Source: Veillonellaceae bacterium
GTDB taxonomy: Bacteria; Bacillota_C; Negativicutes; UBA1444
DNA length: 64,000 bases
NCBI GenBank assembly: GCA_012798135.1
Contig: JAAZNU010000046.1
Coordinates: 81,974-145,973 of the forward strand
Reading direction: 5' to 3'
The position numbers and the translations under genes were made by a program. The notes under the pieces are model-generated. The model did not search any database. It was not told the DNA's origin and saw only the letters and a list, made by a program, of their open reading frames with translations. Shown here piece after piece: positions 25,497-35,151 of this stretch (position 1 is the stretch's first letter; each line of letters opens with the position of its first letter).

Positions 25497-28094
25497 TCAT
25501 TCCGGATATCTGGCGACGAACCAATTTTTCACCAACTGCGTCAGTGCGATATAACACGCCAGCATAATCGCCAACAGCAGCCAAAACATTGTCGGCAGCG
25601 CAACAAAGCCGAGCATGTCGGACAACGGCGAAACAGTGAGCCATGCACCCACCGTGACGATGACCAGTGAGCCAAGGATCAGCGGTCGGCTGGCCCAACT
25701 CTGAAGGAAGGGAATTTTGTTGGTACGAATGATGTGGATAATCAGTGTCTGGGTAAACAGCGACTCCACGAACCAGCCGGTGTGAAATAACGCTGGATTG
25801 TTCCAGCAGTTGAACACATAGAGCATGATGAAAAAAGTGGCATAATCGAAGATCGAACTGATCGGGCCGATGAACAGGATGAAGCGCCGGAGATTGCCGA
25901 TTTCCCATTTTCGCGGTTTGACCAGCCATTCGGCATCCACCTCATCCGTAGGGATCGGTACCTGTGAAAAGTCGTACAACAGATTGTTGATCAGCACCTG
26001 CACCGGCAACATCGGCAGAAAAGGCAAAAACGCGCTGGCCCCGACTACACTGAACATGTTGCCGAAGTTGGAACTGGCCGCCATTTTGATGTACTTGAGG
26101 ATATTGCCGAACACTCGCCGGCCTTCCCGCACTCCCTGCTCAAGTACCAGCAGATCATTTTCCAGCAGTATGATATCTGACGACTCTTTGGCGATGTCTA
26201 CCGCACTGTTAACGGAAATACCCACATCGGCAGCCTTCAACGCCGGTGCGTCGTTGATGCCGTCGCCCATGAACCCCACCACACTGCCGTTTTTTTGCAG
26301 TGTGCGCACAATGCGTTCTTTTTGCGCCGGCGCCAGCTTCGCAAATATGCGGGTTGCAATAACGGCCGCGGACAGTTGCGTATCACTCATCGCCTCGATT
26401 TGCGACCCGAGCAGGATCGGCTCAACCGGCATACCCACCTTGCCGCAAATGTACGTAGTAACGATATCATTGTCGCCAGTCAGGATTTTGACTTCCACTT
26501 TCAGATCGCGCAACCGCTTCAACGCTTCCAATGCGCTTTCTTTTGGAGGATCGAGGAAAGCCAGATAGCCGAGCAGCGTCAGATCTTTCTCGTCGCTCAC
26601 TTCATAATGGGGTTCGTCGCTATCACCGGCAGGCATAACCTTGTAGGCAATCGCTACGACACGGAACCCCTTCGCGTTCAGTTCATTCACCAGTTGCTTG
26701 CGCTGCGCGGCGTAATCGGGTTGGACGCTCAGCGCCTTGCCTTCAATTTCAACAGTCGTCGAAAGATTGGTGATTTCTTCCACCGCACCCTTGCAGATGA
26801 GGATGTGCTGATTTTGTTGATCCTCAAGGATCACCGACATACGGCGTCGATTAAAGTCAAACGGGATTTCATCAATCTTGCGGTAAGCCGTTTTGACCTT
26901 GAGGTCTTCCTCAAGGTGGCCATAATCCAAAATGGCCTCATCCATCAAATTCTTCAATCCGGTATGGAAGTAGCTGTTCAGGTAGCCGTATTGCAGAACC
27001 CGTTCGCTGTCCAGGCCATTTACGTCCATGTGCTTTTCCAGAACAATCCGTCCCTCGGTGATGGTGCCGGTCTTATCCGTACACAGCACATCCATGGCGC
27101 CGATGTTCTGGATGGAATTCAGGCGTTTCACGATGACCTTCTTTACTGCCATCGCAATAGCGCCTTTGGACAGATTGACGGTCACAATCATCGGCAGCAT
27201 CTCCGGGGTCAGCCCGACGGCCACGGCCAAAGCAAACAAAAAAGCCTCCACCCAGTCATGCCTGCTCAAACCATTGATTACGAAAACTGCCGGAACCATC
27301 ACGCCAATGAACCGGATCATCAGCCAGGTGAATTTGTTGACGCCCAGATCAAAGCTGGTCATTTCGCGTTCGCCAACGATGCTGGCAGCCAACGCTCCAA
27401 AGTATGTCCTATCGCCGGTATGAATCACGACGGCTGTGGCCGAGCCACTCTCCACGTTGGAACCAAGAAAACATATATTCGGCAGTTCCAGTGGATTCTC
27501 AACATCTGCGGCAGAAACGGCGGCAATCTTTTCCACGGGTATTGACTCTCCCGTCAGCGCTGACTGGTTGATAAATAAATCTTTTGCGGAAAGTACCCGC
27601 ATGTCCCCTGGCACCATATCCCCGGCCGACAACCGGACGACATCCCCCGGAACAAGATCGTGGAGCGGAACTTCTAGCTCCTCGCCCTCTCTCACCACTG
27701 TGGATTTGGTGCCGACCATGGCTTTGAGTTTCTCGGCGGCATCGTCGGCGCGCATTTCCTGATAGAATCGCAACACCACCCCCAGAACAACCATCACCAT
27801 AATAACAATCGTCGCCCGCATATCGCCGGTGGCAAAGGAAACTGCTGCCAGCACCGTCAACAAAACGACCAGCGGATTTTTAACATTGTCCAACATACGC
27901 ACAAGAGCACTTTTTTTCTTTTCCTGCGCAATCTCGTTCGGCCCATATTGTTTCAGGCGCAACGCGGCTTCAGCGGTGCTCAGTCCGTCTACGCCAGATT
28001 CCAGCGCACTCAGGCCTCTAACAGCATCGATACGGGCCAGCCGAACGAGTGGATCGGAAATCTGCATTTCAGTCGGCTGCGGTTGAGTAACCAT
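25497..28094 (-). CDS. mgtA: Mg2+-importing P-type ATPase (MgtA/MgtB type)
   Basis: The 865-residue P3B-type ATPase has a phosphorylation motif DKTGT (LCTDKTGTITEG), TGES actuator loop (LTGESIPVEK) and hinge GDGINDAP. The membrane region FGNMFSVVGASAFLPFLPMLPVQVL is diagnostic of MgtA/MgtB. It imports Mg2+ when the ion is scarce. It is divergent from a P3A proton ATPase 220 bases away. I did not recognise an M-box or MgtL-like leader in the intergenic region. Confidence 0.95.
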   Translation of the reverse strand: MVTQPQPTEMQISDPLVRLARIDAVRGLSALESGVDGLSTAEAALRLKQYGPNEIAQEKKKSALVRMLDNVKNPLVVLLTVLAAVSFATGDMRATIVIMVMVVLGVVLRFYQEMRADDAAEKLKAMVGTKSTVVREGEELEVPLHDLVPGDVVRLSAGDMVPGDMRVLSAKDLFINQSALTGESIPVEKIAAVSAADVENPLELPNICFLGSNVESGSATAVVIHTGDRTYFGALAASIVGEREMTSFDLGVNKFTWLMIRFIGVMVPAVFVINGLSRHDWVEAFLFALAVAVGLTPEMLPMIVTVNLSKGAIAMAVKKVIVKRLNSIQNIGAMDVLCTDKTGTITEGRIVLEKHMDVNGLDSERVLQYGYLNSYFHTGLKNLMDEAILDYGHLEEDLKVKTAYRKIDEIPFDFNRRRMSVILEDQQNQHILICKGAVEEITNLSTTVEIEGKALSVQPDYAAQRKQLVNELNAKGFRVVAIAYKVMPAGDSDEPHYEVSDEKDLTLLGYLAFLDPPKESALEALKRLRDLKVEVKILTGDNDIVTTYICGKVGMPVEPILLGSQIEAMSDTQLSAAVIATRIFAKLAPAQKERIVRTLQKNGSVVGFMGDGINDAPALKAADVGISVNSAVDIAKESSDIILLENDLLVLEQGVREGRRVFGNILKYIKMAASSNFGNMFSVVGASAFLPFLPMLPVQVLINNLLYDFSQVPIPTDEVDAEWLVKPRKWEIGNLRRFILFIGPISSIFDYATFFIMLYVFNCWNNPALFHTGWFVESLFTQTLIIHIIRTNKIPFLQSWASRPLILGSLVIVTVGAWLTVSPLSDMLGFVALPTMFWLLLAIMLACYIALTQLVKNWFVARYPE

Positions 28095-28313
28095 CTTTCA
28101 CCTCTTGTTACGCAAAAAATGATGGTGCGTACTCTTTGGCATTATCTTATCACAGGGTAGGAACAAGATGGAATAGCTCCTCTTCCAGCTCGATATCGGT
28201 CATTTATAACAGGAATGCTATCCAATCTTGTCGAAAAGAAAATATTATAGAATTTTATGAGCCTGATAACCCGTGATCACACATCGTAGTCAGTCAAAGG
28301 GGAGGTTACGCCG
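28095..28313. other. Divergent promoter region of the two P-type ATPases
   Basis: This 219-base AT-rich gap must hold both promoters. GGGGAGG lies just before the plus-strand start. I see no terminator, riboswitch or strong palindrome. Confidence 0.5.
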
Positions 28314-30773
28314 ATGACTGTCAAAGAACAAGCGACGGTTTCTCAAGTGGGTGCCGACACCGCACTGCCGGACGAAACAGCGCACCGTCTTGGCGCAGAC
28401 ATGAATAAGGGCCTGACAACCGCCGAGGCGCAACATCGGCTTACCCAGTATGGGTATAATGAAGTTGCCGAGCACAAGCCGCATGTGCTCCGACTGTTCG
28501 CCAAAAAGTTCTGGGGTATTTCCGCATGGATGCTGGAACTGATGACCTTCCTGTCGTGGTATTTGGGAAAGTATTCGGACATGTTCGTTATAGCGGCCCT
28601 GCTGGTCGTCAATGCCGTTCTGGGGTTCTGGGAAGAGCGGCAGGCGCAGACCGCCGTTGATGAGTTGAAGCAGCAACTGCAAATCCAGGCGAAAGTCCTG
28701 CGGGACGGCGCATGGGGTACGGTTCCTGCCCGCGAACTCGTTCCCGGCGATATCCTTCGCCTGCGTACCGGTGATTTCGTCCCGGCCGACACGCAACTGT
28801 TCGACGGCGAATTGAACGTGGACCAGTCGGCGCTGACCGGTGAATCCAGCGACGTAACGAAGGCTGTGGGCCAGTCCGTAAGCAGTGGCTCCACCGTGCG
28901 GCGTGGCGAAGCCAGCGGCATTGTTGCCGCCACGGGACCGCATACCTACTTTGGGAGAACTGTCGAGCTGGTCCAGATCGCCCATCCGAACCTGCAAATT
29001 GAAGAGATCATCGCCCGTGTTGTAAAGGGCCTGTTCACCATCGTTCTCATACTCTCGCTGGCGGGAATCGCGGCCGCAGTCTACCGGCGCATCCCGTTCG
29101 CCGAGGTGCTGCCGCTTATATTGGTGGTACTCCTGTCCGCCGTTCCGGTGGCGCTGCCGGTAATGATGACCGTTTCGACGGCGCTGGGGGCCCGGTCGCT
29201 GTCCCGGGAAGGCGTGCTCGTAACCAGGTTGACGTCATCCGAGAGCGCGTCGATGGTCGATGTGTTCTGTGTGGACAAAACCGGCACCATCACCCAGAAC
29301 CGGCTAAGCGTAGTGGCCTTCGCGCCGGCGGATGGATTCGAGGAGGCCACTTTGCTGAAATATGGCCTTATGGCATCGCAACCGGCGGATAAAGACCCGA
29401 TCGACATGGCTTTTATCAATGCCTCATCGGCGAGAGGAATCGATATGGCGGGCGCCGGCATCCTGCACTTTATTCCTTTCAGTCCGGAAACCCGGCGAAC
29501 CGAGGCGATGGTGCGCGACGGCGAAAAGGAGTACCGGGTCATAAAGGGGGCAGTCTCCACGGTTGTGGAAATGTGCGGTCCGGACTGTGCGCCGGCTGAT
29601 TGGATACGAACCGCAAATGACAATTTCGCGGCGCAGGGGTACAAGACTTTGGCTTTGGCCGTCGCGGAGACTTCCGGTCCCCCCCGGTTGGCCGGGCTGG
29701 TTGCTCTCGCCGACCGTCCGCGGCCAGATTCCGCTCGCATGATCGCCGAAGCCCGGGCGCTCGGCATCGGCTGGAAGATGCTCACTGGCGACGCCTTGCC
29801 CACAGCCGTGTCAATTGCGGCCTCGGTCGGCATCGGCGGCAACGTAATTCTTGCCAAGGATGTCCGGGAACTGCTTCATGAGAATCTCGAAAAAGCCGGC
29901 CGCCTGATCGAGAAATGCGACGGCATCGCCGAGGTTTTCCCGGAAGATAAATACCTGATTGTCCGTAGCCTGCAAAGTATTGGGCATGTCGTCGCAATGA
30001 CGGGGGACGGGGTGAATGACGCGCCGGCCCTCCGGCAAGCCGATGTGGGGATTGCGGTCAGTACAGCCACCGACGTGGCGAAGGGCGCCGCCAGCGTTGT
30101 TCTGACCAAGGAAGGGTTGACTGGGATTGTGAGCCTGGTCAAGATCAGCCGGATGGTTCACCGACGGATCGACATATGGGTAATCAACAAAATCTCGCGA
30201 ACTCTGCTGAAAGCCGCGTTCGTGATCGGCACGTTTCTTGTTACGGGCAATTTTTTCGTGTCGGCATTTGCCATGCTGCTGCTGGTGTTCATGACGGATT
30301 TCGTCAAGATTTCCCTGGCAACGGACAATGTTCGCTGGAACCCGGTTCCGGACCGCCTGGAGGTAGCGCCGCTGGTCAAAATCGGCGCGGTGATGGGCGT
30401 TTTGATGGTTGTCGAGTCGGCGGGGCTGCTGTATGGCATCATCCGCTATTGGAATGTCCCGGCGAACGCCGCGGTCATGGTGACCGTTTCATTCGATCTG
30501 CTCTTCTTTCTGGCAATCTGTTCGCTGTTTGTAGTGCGCGAGCAGGGACGTCTTTGGGAATCCAAGCCCTCACGACAACTGGCATCCGCCATAGGGGCGG
30601 ATATCTTGCTGGTTACGGCTCTGAGCCTTCATGGCCTGCCGGGACTGCCGGGTATCTCGTTCTCCTTGCTGGCAACGATCGTCGGTTACTGCATTCTGGT
30701 ATCGCTGGGCAACGACTGGGTCAAAGTCGTATTGTTTCAAAGAGACTCGAGCGGCCCGCATGGAGTCAAATAA
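28314..30773 (+). CDS. Plasma-membrane-type H+-ATPase (P3A)
   Basis: The 819-residue P-type ATPase is of the fungal/plant proton-pump group. Its N-terminal GLTTAEAQHRLTQYGYNEVAEHKPHVL, phosphorylation site FCVDKTGTITQNRL, TGES loop and hinge MTGDGVNDAPALRQADVGIAV all fit, and it lacks the MgtA-specific M5-M6 region. It should extrude protons using ATP. Such pumps occur in scattered bacteria and archaea. It starts at ATG 28314 after AAGGGGAGG. Position back-to-back with mgtA suggests shared response to ion or pH stress (inference). Confidence 0.92.
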   Translation: MTVKEQATVSQVGADTALPDETAHRLGADMNKGLTTAEAQHRLTQYGYNEVAEHKPHVLRLFAKKFWGISAWMLELMTFLSWYLGKYSDMFVIAALLVVNAVLGFWEERQAQTAVDELKQQLQIQAKVLRDGAWGTVPARELVPGDILRLRTGDFVPADTQLFDGELNVDQSALTGESSDVTKAVGQSVSSGSTVRRGEASGIVAATGPHTYFGRTVELVQIAHPNLQIEEIIARVVKGLFTIVLILSLAGIAAAVYRRIPFAEVLPLILVVLLSAVPVALPVMMTVSTALGARSLSREGVLVTRLTSSESASMVDVFCVDKTGTITQNRLSVVAFAPADGFEEATLLKYGLMASQPADKDPIDMAFINASSARGIDMAGAGILHFIPFSPETRRTEAMVRDGEKEYRVIKGAVSTVVEMCGPDCAPADWIRTANDNFAAQGYKTLALAVAETSGPPRLAGLVALADRPRPDSARMIAEARALGIGWKMLTGDALPTAVSIAASVGIGGNVILAKDVRELLHENLEKAGRLIEKCDGIAEVFPEDKYLIVRSLQSIGHVVAMTGDGVNDAPALRQADVGIAVSTATDVAKGAASVVLTKEGLTGIVSLVKISRMVHRRIDIWVINKISRTLLKAAFVIGTFLVTGNFFVSAFAMLLLVFMTDFVKISLATDNVRWNPVPDRLEVAPLVKIGAVMGVLMVVESAGLLYGIIRYWNVPANAAVMVTVSFDLLFFLAICSLFVVREQGRLWESKPSRQLASAIGADILLVTALSLHGLPGLPGISFSLLATIVGYCILVSLGNDWVKVVLFQRDSSGPHGVK

Positions 30774-30921
30774 TAAGTCCGTTGCCAACTGAATACTAGA
30801 ACGCCCGGTTTATCCGGGTTTATCCAGAAATTTATACGTTTGACCTGTAAGATGAAGAGCCTTCCTTGCACAAAGCAGCGGTGTATCCCCGTGTACTATG
30901 TCCGAAATCGATAGAGCCTCG

Positions 30922-30950
30922 TTGATTCCTGACCTGGTTCTTGCGATAAT
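30922..30950 (+). promoter_or_regulatory. Promoter of the soluble chemoreceptor gene
   Basis: TTGATT (30922-30927), 17 bases, GATAAT (30945-30950). It lies inside the open frame upstream of 31003 and so argues for the shorter coding sequence. Confidence 0.6.
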
Positions 30951-31002
30951 GATATTAATGGCAATTTCATCCCGAATTTTATGTGAGAAAGGGGCCACCC
31001 AA

Positions 31003-31848
31003 ATGTCGGACGCGGAAAATAACGCTTTAAATCATTACCTGCATGTCATGCCCCGGTTGAGCGAAGTGTTCTCTACGGATATCGGCGTGGCGGTCACCGA
31101 TCACGACAAGTATCTTCTGTACAAGCCCAGCCGCTTGCTGGACCTGAAAATCAAGAGCGGCGATCTGCTGAAGCCGGGAACTGCCGTCGTCCGCGCCATG
31201 TCGGAAAACCGCCGCATCATCGTCCGCGGCGACAAAGCCACTTTCGGGATTCCTTATATTGCCAGCGCCGCACCCATTCACGACCATTCGGGAGCGGTCG
31301 TCGGCGGCGCGGTCATCATCGAATCGGTTGAGCAACAGGACCAGCTGACGTTGATGGCTCATAAACTCGCCGACACCACCAGCGTCCTGGCCAGCACCTC
31401 GGAGGAAATTTCGGCGCAGACGCAGGAGATCAGCGCATTGAGCCGGGCAATGTCCCTCAGCGCCGGCGAATCGCAGGGCCGCCTTCAGGAAACGGACCAG
31501 GTCCTCGGCCTGATCAAGGCCATTGCCGGCCAAACCAACATGCTGGGACTCAATGCGGCCATTGAAGCAGCCCGCGTGGGAGAGCAAGGTCGCGGCTTCG
31601 GGGTTGTCGCCGACGAAATCCGAAAATTGGCCAGTTCCACCGGAGATTCGATAAAAAAAATCGAAGCGACACTGCAGGCCATCCGCGAAGACAGCCGCAA
31701 AAATTATGATCAGACTCGCCGGATCGATGAAGTGATGCCGCAAATCGCCCAAGCCATCACGCAAGTGGCCGGCGCGGTCCAGGAAGTCAACGAGATGGCC
31801 CGGAATCTGAACGAGATGGCGGAAAGTCTGACGAAGGAGCGTTCGTGA
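31003..31848 (+). CDS. Soluble methyl-accepting chemotaxis-type receptor
   Basis: The 281-residue protein has no transmembrane segment. The first ~125 residues form a small sensory domain ([29 protein letters not shown]...), similar in type to those of other Firmicute cytoplasmic receptors. The rest is a coiled-coil signalling domain with the conserved tip [23 protein letters not shown] 31003 is preferred over 30898 because a promoter lies between them and AAAGGGG precedes it. It should work with CheA/CheW, none of which is in the window; the signal is unknown. Confidence 0.85.
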   Translation: MSDAENNALNHYLHVMPRLSEVFSTDIGVAVTDHDKYLLYKPSRLLDLKIKSGDLLKPGTAVVRAMSENRRIIVRGDKATFGIPYIASAAPIHDHSGAVVGGAVIIESVEQQDQLTLMAHKLADTTSVLASTSEEISAQTQEISALSRAMSLSAGESQGRLQETDQVLGLIKAIAGQTNMLGLNAAIEAARVGEQGRGFGVVADEIRKLASSTGDSIKKIEATLQAIREDSRKNYDQTRRIDEVMPQIAQAITQVAGAVQEVNEMARNLNEMAESLTKERS

Positions 31849-32038
31849 CAAGCAGGCTGTTAGTGTCTGACCGTCCAAACAGGGTACTCGCTTCAACCTG
31901 CCGATCTTCAAAATCGTGTTCAGGCCCTTTCGAAGTCAGCCCAGTCGGTATCGATTAACAAATTCGTCAACAATTCCAGCGCAGTCAGCTTCTATATCAT
32001 ACCGCAGATTTCCACGCCCGACATCGCGGGGTAATTTA
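31849..32038. other. Intergenic stretch with an unrecognised 57-codon open remnant
   Basis: No intact gene is seen. On the plus strand a start-less open frame (31864-32034) contains INKFVNNSSAVSFYIIPQIS and could be a decayed gene end, but I recognise no family. No terminator directly follows the chemoreceptor stop. Confidence 0.35.
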
Positions 32039-32067
32039 TTGATAATTTTTCTCCACGGTTTTATAAT
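32039..32067 (+). promoter_or_regulatory. Sigma-A promoter of the hydrogenase-maturation operon
   Basis: TTGATA (32039-32044), 17 bases, TATAAT (32062-32067), a near-perfect match. Predicted start about 32074 leaves a ~142-base leader. Confidence 0.85.
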
Positions 32068-32073
32068 GGATAC

Positions 32074-32201
32074 AGTAAGCAATCCTGCGGAACAGGGTCC
32101 GCCTGACGCCAAGGGATGAACAAGCGACTGCCGGGCCTACCCGTCCGTCGTCTTTTGTTTCATCGCTCTGCGCGTTCGGCGCAGAGTTTATTTTGTTTTT
32201 T
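32074..32201 (+). promoter_or_regulatory. Structured leader with terminator before the TM1266-aspA-hydF operon
   Basis: The leader contains CCTG/CAGG around 32083-32095, an 11-position hairpin with two mismatches (32125-32135 with 32140-32150, loop CCTA) followed by a T-rich stretch, then an 8-bp terminator (32166-32173 with 32179-32186) and a long T-rich tract to 32201. GGTCC near 32098 can pair with GGGCC near 32133, competing with the second hairpin. This suggests an attenuator or riboswitch, but no known class was recognised. Confidence 0.6.
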
Positions 32202-32215
32202 GGGGGGAGGAAACC

Positions 32216-32470
32216 ATGAATATTCGCTTGGGCTTTATCGGCATTGTGATCGATGACCCCAACCGCGCCGCTGAAATCAATAACATTTTGAGCCGGCACG
32301 GCCAAATCATCGCCGGCCGGATGGGTATACCCCGCATTCTGCATAACGAATCGGGAGTCTCGGTCATCACGCTGATCGTACAGGGGACCACGGATGAAAT
32401 CGGCGCGCTTACCGGCCAGCTCGGCAACATTGCCGGCGTTCAGGTCCGGTCGGCGCTCAGCAACAAATAA
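32216..32470 (+). CDS. TM1266-type iron-only hydrogenase system regulator
   Basis: The 84-residue protein has an ACT/NikR-C-like fold and matches the family annotated as iron-only hydrogenase system putative regulator (TM1266): RLGFIGIVIDDPNRAAEINNIL, then GRMGIPR and GVSVITLIVQGT. Members occur next to hydE, hydG, aspA and hydF in anaerobes. Ligand and mechanism are unknown. GGGGGGAGG gives a strong start. It leads the operon with aspA (21 bases downstream) and hydF. Confidence 0.9.
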   Translation: MNIRLGFIGIVIDDPNRAAEINNILSRHGQIIAGRMGIPRILHNESGVSVITLIVQGTTDEIGALTGQLGNIAGVQVRSALSNK

Positions 32471-32491
32471 CAGCGGACGGAAGGTGAACAC

Positions 32492-33922
32492 ATGCGAACC
32501 GAAACCGATTTTCTCGGCGCCAAGAACGTGCCGGATGATGTTTATTATGGGATTCACACCGCGCGGGCGCTGGAAAATTTTCGCGTGTCACGCCAGACGG
32601 TCCATCCCGAACTGATCCGGGCTCTGGCCACCGTCAAGCAGGCCGCGGCGGAAATGAACATGTCGCTCGGCCTGTTGGATTCACGTCTGGGCTCGGCCAT
32701 TTTTCAGGCCGCCGCCGAAATTGCCGACGGCCGCATGGCCGATCAATTTCCGGTGGACGCTTTGCAGGGCGGAGCTGGCACCTCCACCAACATGAACGTG
32801 AATGAGGTCATCGCCAACCGCGCCATCGAATTGTTGGGCGGAGCCAGGGGCGATTACTCGCTGGTGCATCCGCTGGACCATGTCAACCTGTCCCAATCCA
32901 CCAACGATGTGTACCCGACAGCCCTGCGCCTCGCCGCCATCCGCCTGTTGCAGCCTTTGTCGGAAGCCTGCGCCCAGTTGCAGGGAACCTTGCAGAAGAA
33001 AGAAGCGGAGTTCGCCGGGATCTTAAAACTGGGCCGAACCGAGATGCAGGATGCCGTGCCGGTCACTCTCGGCCAGGAGTTCGCCGCCTGGGCCGAAGCG
33101 GTGGCCCGAGACCGCTGGCGCCTCTATAAAGTGGAGGAACGCCTGCGGGAGGTGAATCTGGGCGGTACCGCCGTTGGCACCGGCCTCAACGCGGAAAGGA
33201 AATACGTATTCGGCGTGGTGGAACGCTTGCGCGGCCTGACCGGCGTCGGCCTGGCCCGTGACGAGAACATGATGGACACCACCCAGAATGCCGATGTGTT
33301 CGTTGAAGTGTCCGGCCTGCTGAAAGCCTGCGCCGCCACCCTGATCAAAATCAGCAATGATTTGCGCCTGCTGTCTTCCGGGCCGCGCGGTGGATTCGGC
33401 GAAATCAGGTTGCCGGATTTACAGGCCGGCTCCTCGATCATGCCGGGAAAAGTGAATCCGGTCATCCCGGAAATGGTTGCCCAGGTCGGCTATCAAACTA
33501 TTGCCCGGGATTTGGCGATCACCCTGGCTGCCCAGGGCGGGCAGCTGGAATTGAACGCCTTTCTGCCACTCGTTGCCGCCAACATCCTGCCGGCGATGGA
33601 AGAGCTCACCCAGGCGATGCGCTTGTTTGCCGACCACTGCATTGCCGGAATCCAGGCGAATCCTGATCGCTGTCTCGCGCATCTGGAAAGCAGCGTGGCC
33701 CTGATCACCGCCCTGTCGCCACTCATCGGCTATGACCGGGCGGCGGCCGTCGCCAAGCAGGCATTGTCGGAACAGTCTTCGGTCAGGCAGGCCCTGCTGG
33801 CCGCCGGCTTATTTACCAGCGCCGAACTGGATGCCCTGTTGCGGCCGGAAGCCTTGACCCGTCCCGGAATGATCAAGCCGCCTGCGCCCAATAAACCGAA
33901 GGAGGATTCGTCCCATGTTTGA
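32492..33922 (+). CDS. aspA: Aspartate ammonia-lyase
   Basis: The 476-residue fumarase/aspartase-superfamily enzyme converts aspartate to fumarate and ammonia. It has the signature loop GSSIMPGKVNPVIPE with the catalytic Ser, and the substrate-binding segments GGAGTSTNMNVNEVIANRA and HVNLSQSTNDVYPTA. Fumarase class II shares these motifs, but the operon with the TM1266 regulator and hydF is the conserved aspA setting. Why aspartase goes with hydrogenase maturation is debated; supply of ammonium or fumarate for DTMA or redox balance has been suggested. It overlaps hydF by eight bases. Confidence 0.9.
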   Translation: MRTETDFLGAKNVPDDVYYGIHTARALENFRVSRQTVHPELIRALATVKQAAAEMNMSLGLLDSRLGSAIFQAAAEIADGRMADQFPVDALQGGAGTSTNMNVNEVIANRAIELLGGARGDYSLVHPLDHVNLSQSTNDVYPTALRLAAIRLLQPLSEACAQLQGTLQKKEAEFAGILKLGRTEMQDAVPVTLGQEFAAWAEAVARDRWRLYKVEERLREVNLGGTAVGTGLNAERKYVFGVVERLRGLTGVGLARDENMMDTTQNADVFVEVSGLLKACAATLIKISNDLRLLSSGPRGGFGEIRLPDLQAGSSIMPGKVNPVIPEMVAQVGYQTIARDLAITLAAQGGQLELNAFLPLVAANILPAMEELTQAMRLFADHCIAGIQANPDRCLAHLESSVALITALSPLIGYDRAAAVAKQALSEQSSVRQALLAAGLFTSAELDALLRPEALTRPGMIKPPAPNKPKEDSSHV

Positions 33923-35147
33923 AACCCCACGCGGCAACCGTCTCCATATCGCCCTGTTCGGACGACGCAACGCCGGCAAGTCCAGCCTGATCAACGCCCT
34001 GACCAACCAGTCCCTGGCCATCGTTTCCGCCGTGGCCGGAACCACGACCGACCCGGTGTACAAATCGATGGAAATATTGCCGATTGGGCCGGTAGTGGTC
34101 ATCGACACGGCCGGTCTCGACGATGTCGGCGAACTGGGAGAGCTGCGCATCGCCAAATCCCTGGAAGTCCTGCGCAAAACCGATCTTGTGCTCTTGGTTG
34201 TCGACGCCGCCGTCGGCATCGGCGACCCGGAGAAAACTCTGGCGCTGAGATGCGCCGAACAAAAGATCCCGTTTATCCTGGCCTTCAATAAATCGGATCT
34301 GCGGGAAGTCGCCGAAGACCTTCTGGAATCGGCCCGCCGGGACTTGGGCGCCGTGGCCGCTGTCGCCGTCAGCGCCCAGGAACGGCGAGGGATCGGCGAA
34401 CTGAAAATCGCCATGGTCCGCCATGCCCCGGCCCATTGGGACACTCAGACCATTGTCGGCGATCTGCTCCAGCCCGGCGACATTGCCGTCCTGGTAGTAC
34501 CGATCGACTTGGCCGCGCCCGCCGGCCGGCTTATTTTACCCCAGGTGCAGATGATCCGCGACATCCTGGACCATGATGCCCTGGCCTATACGGTCAAGGA
34601 ACGGGAACTGAAGGAATGCATCGCCAGTCTGAACCGCAAACCCCGAATCGTAATCACCGATTCCCAGGTGTTTCTGAAATCAGACGCCGACACACCGCCG
34701 GATGTCCTGCTTACATCCTTCTCGATTCTGTTTGCCCGCTATAAGGGCGACCTGGAAACGATGGTGCGCGGCGCCAAAGCCATTGACCGTCTGAAACCCG
34801 GAGACAAGGTGCTCATCAGCGAATCCTGCACCCATCACCGGGTGGAGGATGACATCGGCACCGTAAAAATTCCCCGTTGGTTGCGCCAACATGTCGGCGG
34901 CGAACTGATTGTCGACCATTCCAGTGGTCTGACTTTTCCGCAGAATTTGAGCGAGTACAAACTAGTGCTGCACTGCGGCGCCTGCATGACCAACCGGCGC
35001 GAAATGCTGGCCCGGATCGTTCAGGTTCAACAGGCCGGCGTTCCCATCGTCAACTACGGTGTGGCCATTGCCGCCCTGATGGGCATTCTGCACCGCGCCC
35101 TGTCACCGTTTCCCCTGTTGCAGGAAATTTTGGACGAGGACGAATAG
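33915..35147 (+). CDS. hydF: [FeFe]-hydrogenase maturation GTPase HydF
   Basis: The 410-residue scaffold protein has three parts. The N-terminal GTPase domain has P-loop GRRNAGKSS, DTAG (VIDTAGLDD) and NKSD. A dimerisation domain follows. The C-terminal iron-sulfur domain has the Cys/His set ESCTHH and LHCGACM. HydF receives the di-iron precursor built by HydE and HydG and delivers it to the hydrogenase. HydE and HydG, often in the same operon, are not here. Coupled to aspA by overlap; followed by a strong terminator. Confidence 0.95.
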   Translation: MFETPRGNRLHIALFGRRNAGKSSLINALTNQSLAIVSAVAGTTTDPVYKSMEILPIGPVVVIDTAGLDDVGELGELRIAKSLEVLRKTDLVLLVVDAAVGIGDPEKTLALRCAEQKIPFILAFNKSDLREVAEDLLESARRDLGAVAAVAVSAQERRGIGELKIAMVRHAPAHWDTQTIVGDLLQPGDIAVLVVPIDLAAPAGRLILPQVQMIRDILDHDALAYTVKERELKECIASLNRKPRIVITDSQVFLKSDADTPPDVLLTSFSILFARYKGDLETMVRGAKAIDRLKPGDKVLISESCTHHRVEDDIGTVKIPRWLRQHVGGELIVDHSSGLTFPQNLSEYKLVLHCGACMTNRREMLARIVQVQQAGVPIVNYGVAIAALMGILHRALSPFPLLQEILDEDE

Positions 35148-35151
35148 CGTT

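Noticed and set aside
31027..31911. Minus-strand frame opposite the soluble chemoreceptor
   Set aside because: The plus frame carries the chemoreceptor signalling tip; the minus frame shows no recognisable domain.
31890..31985. Possible selenocysteine tRNA, because CTTCAAA occurs between GAT and ATC like an anticodon arm
   Set aside because: No acceptor stem pairs across the expected ~95 bases, no proper T-arm or CCA end is present, and no selA/selB is nearby.
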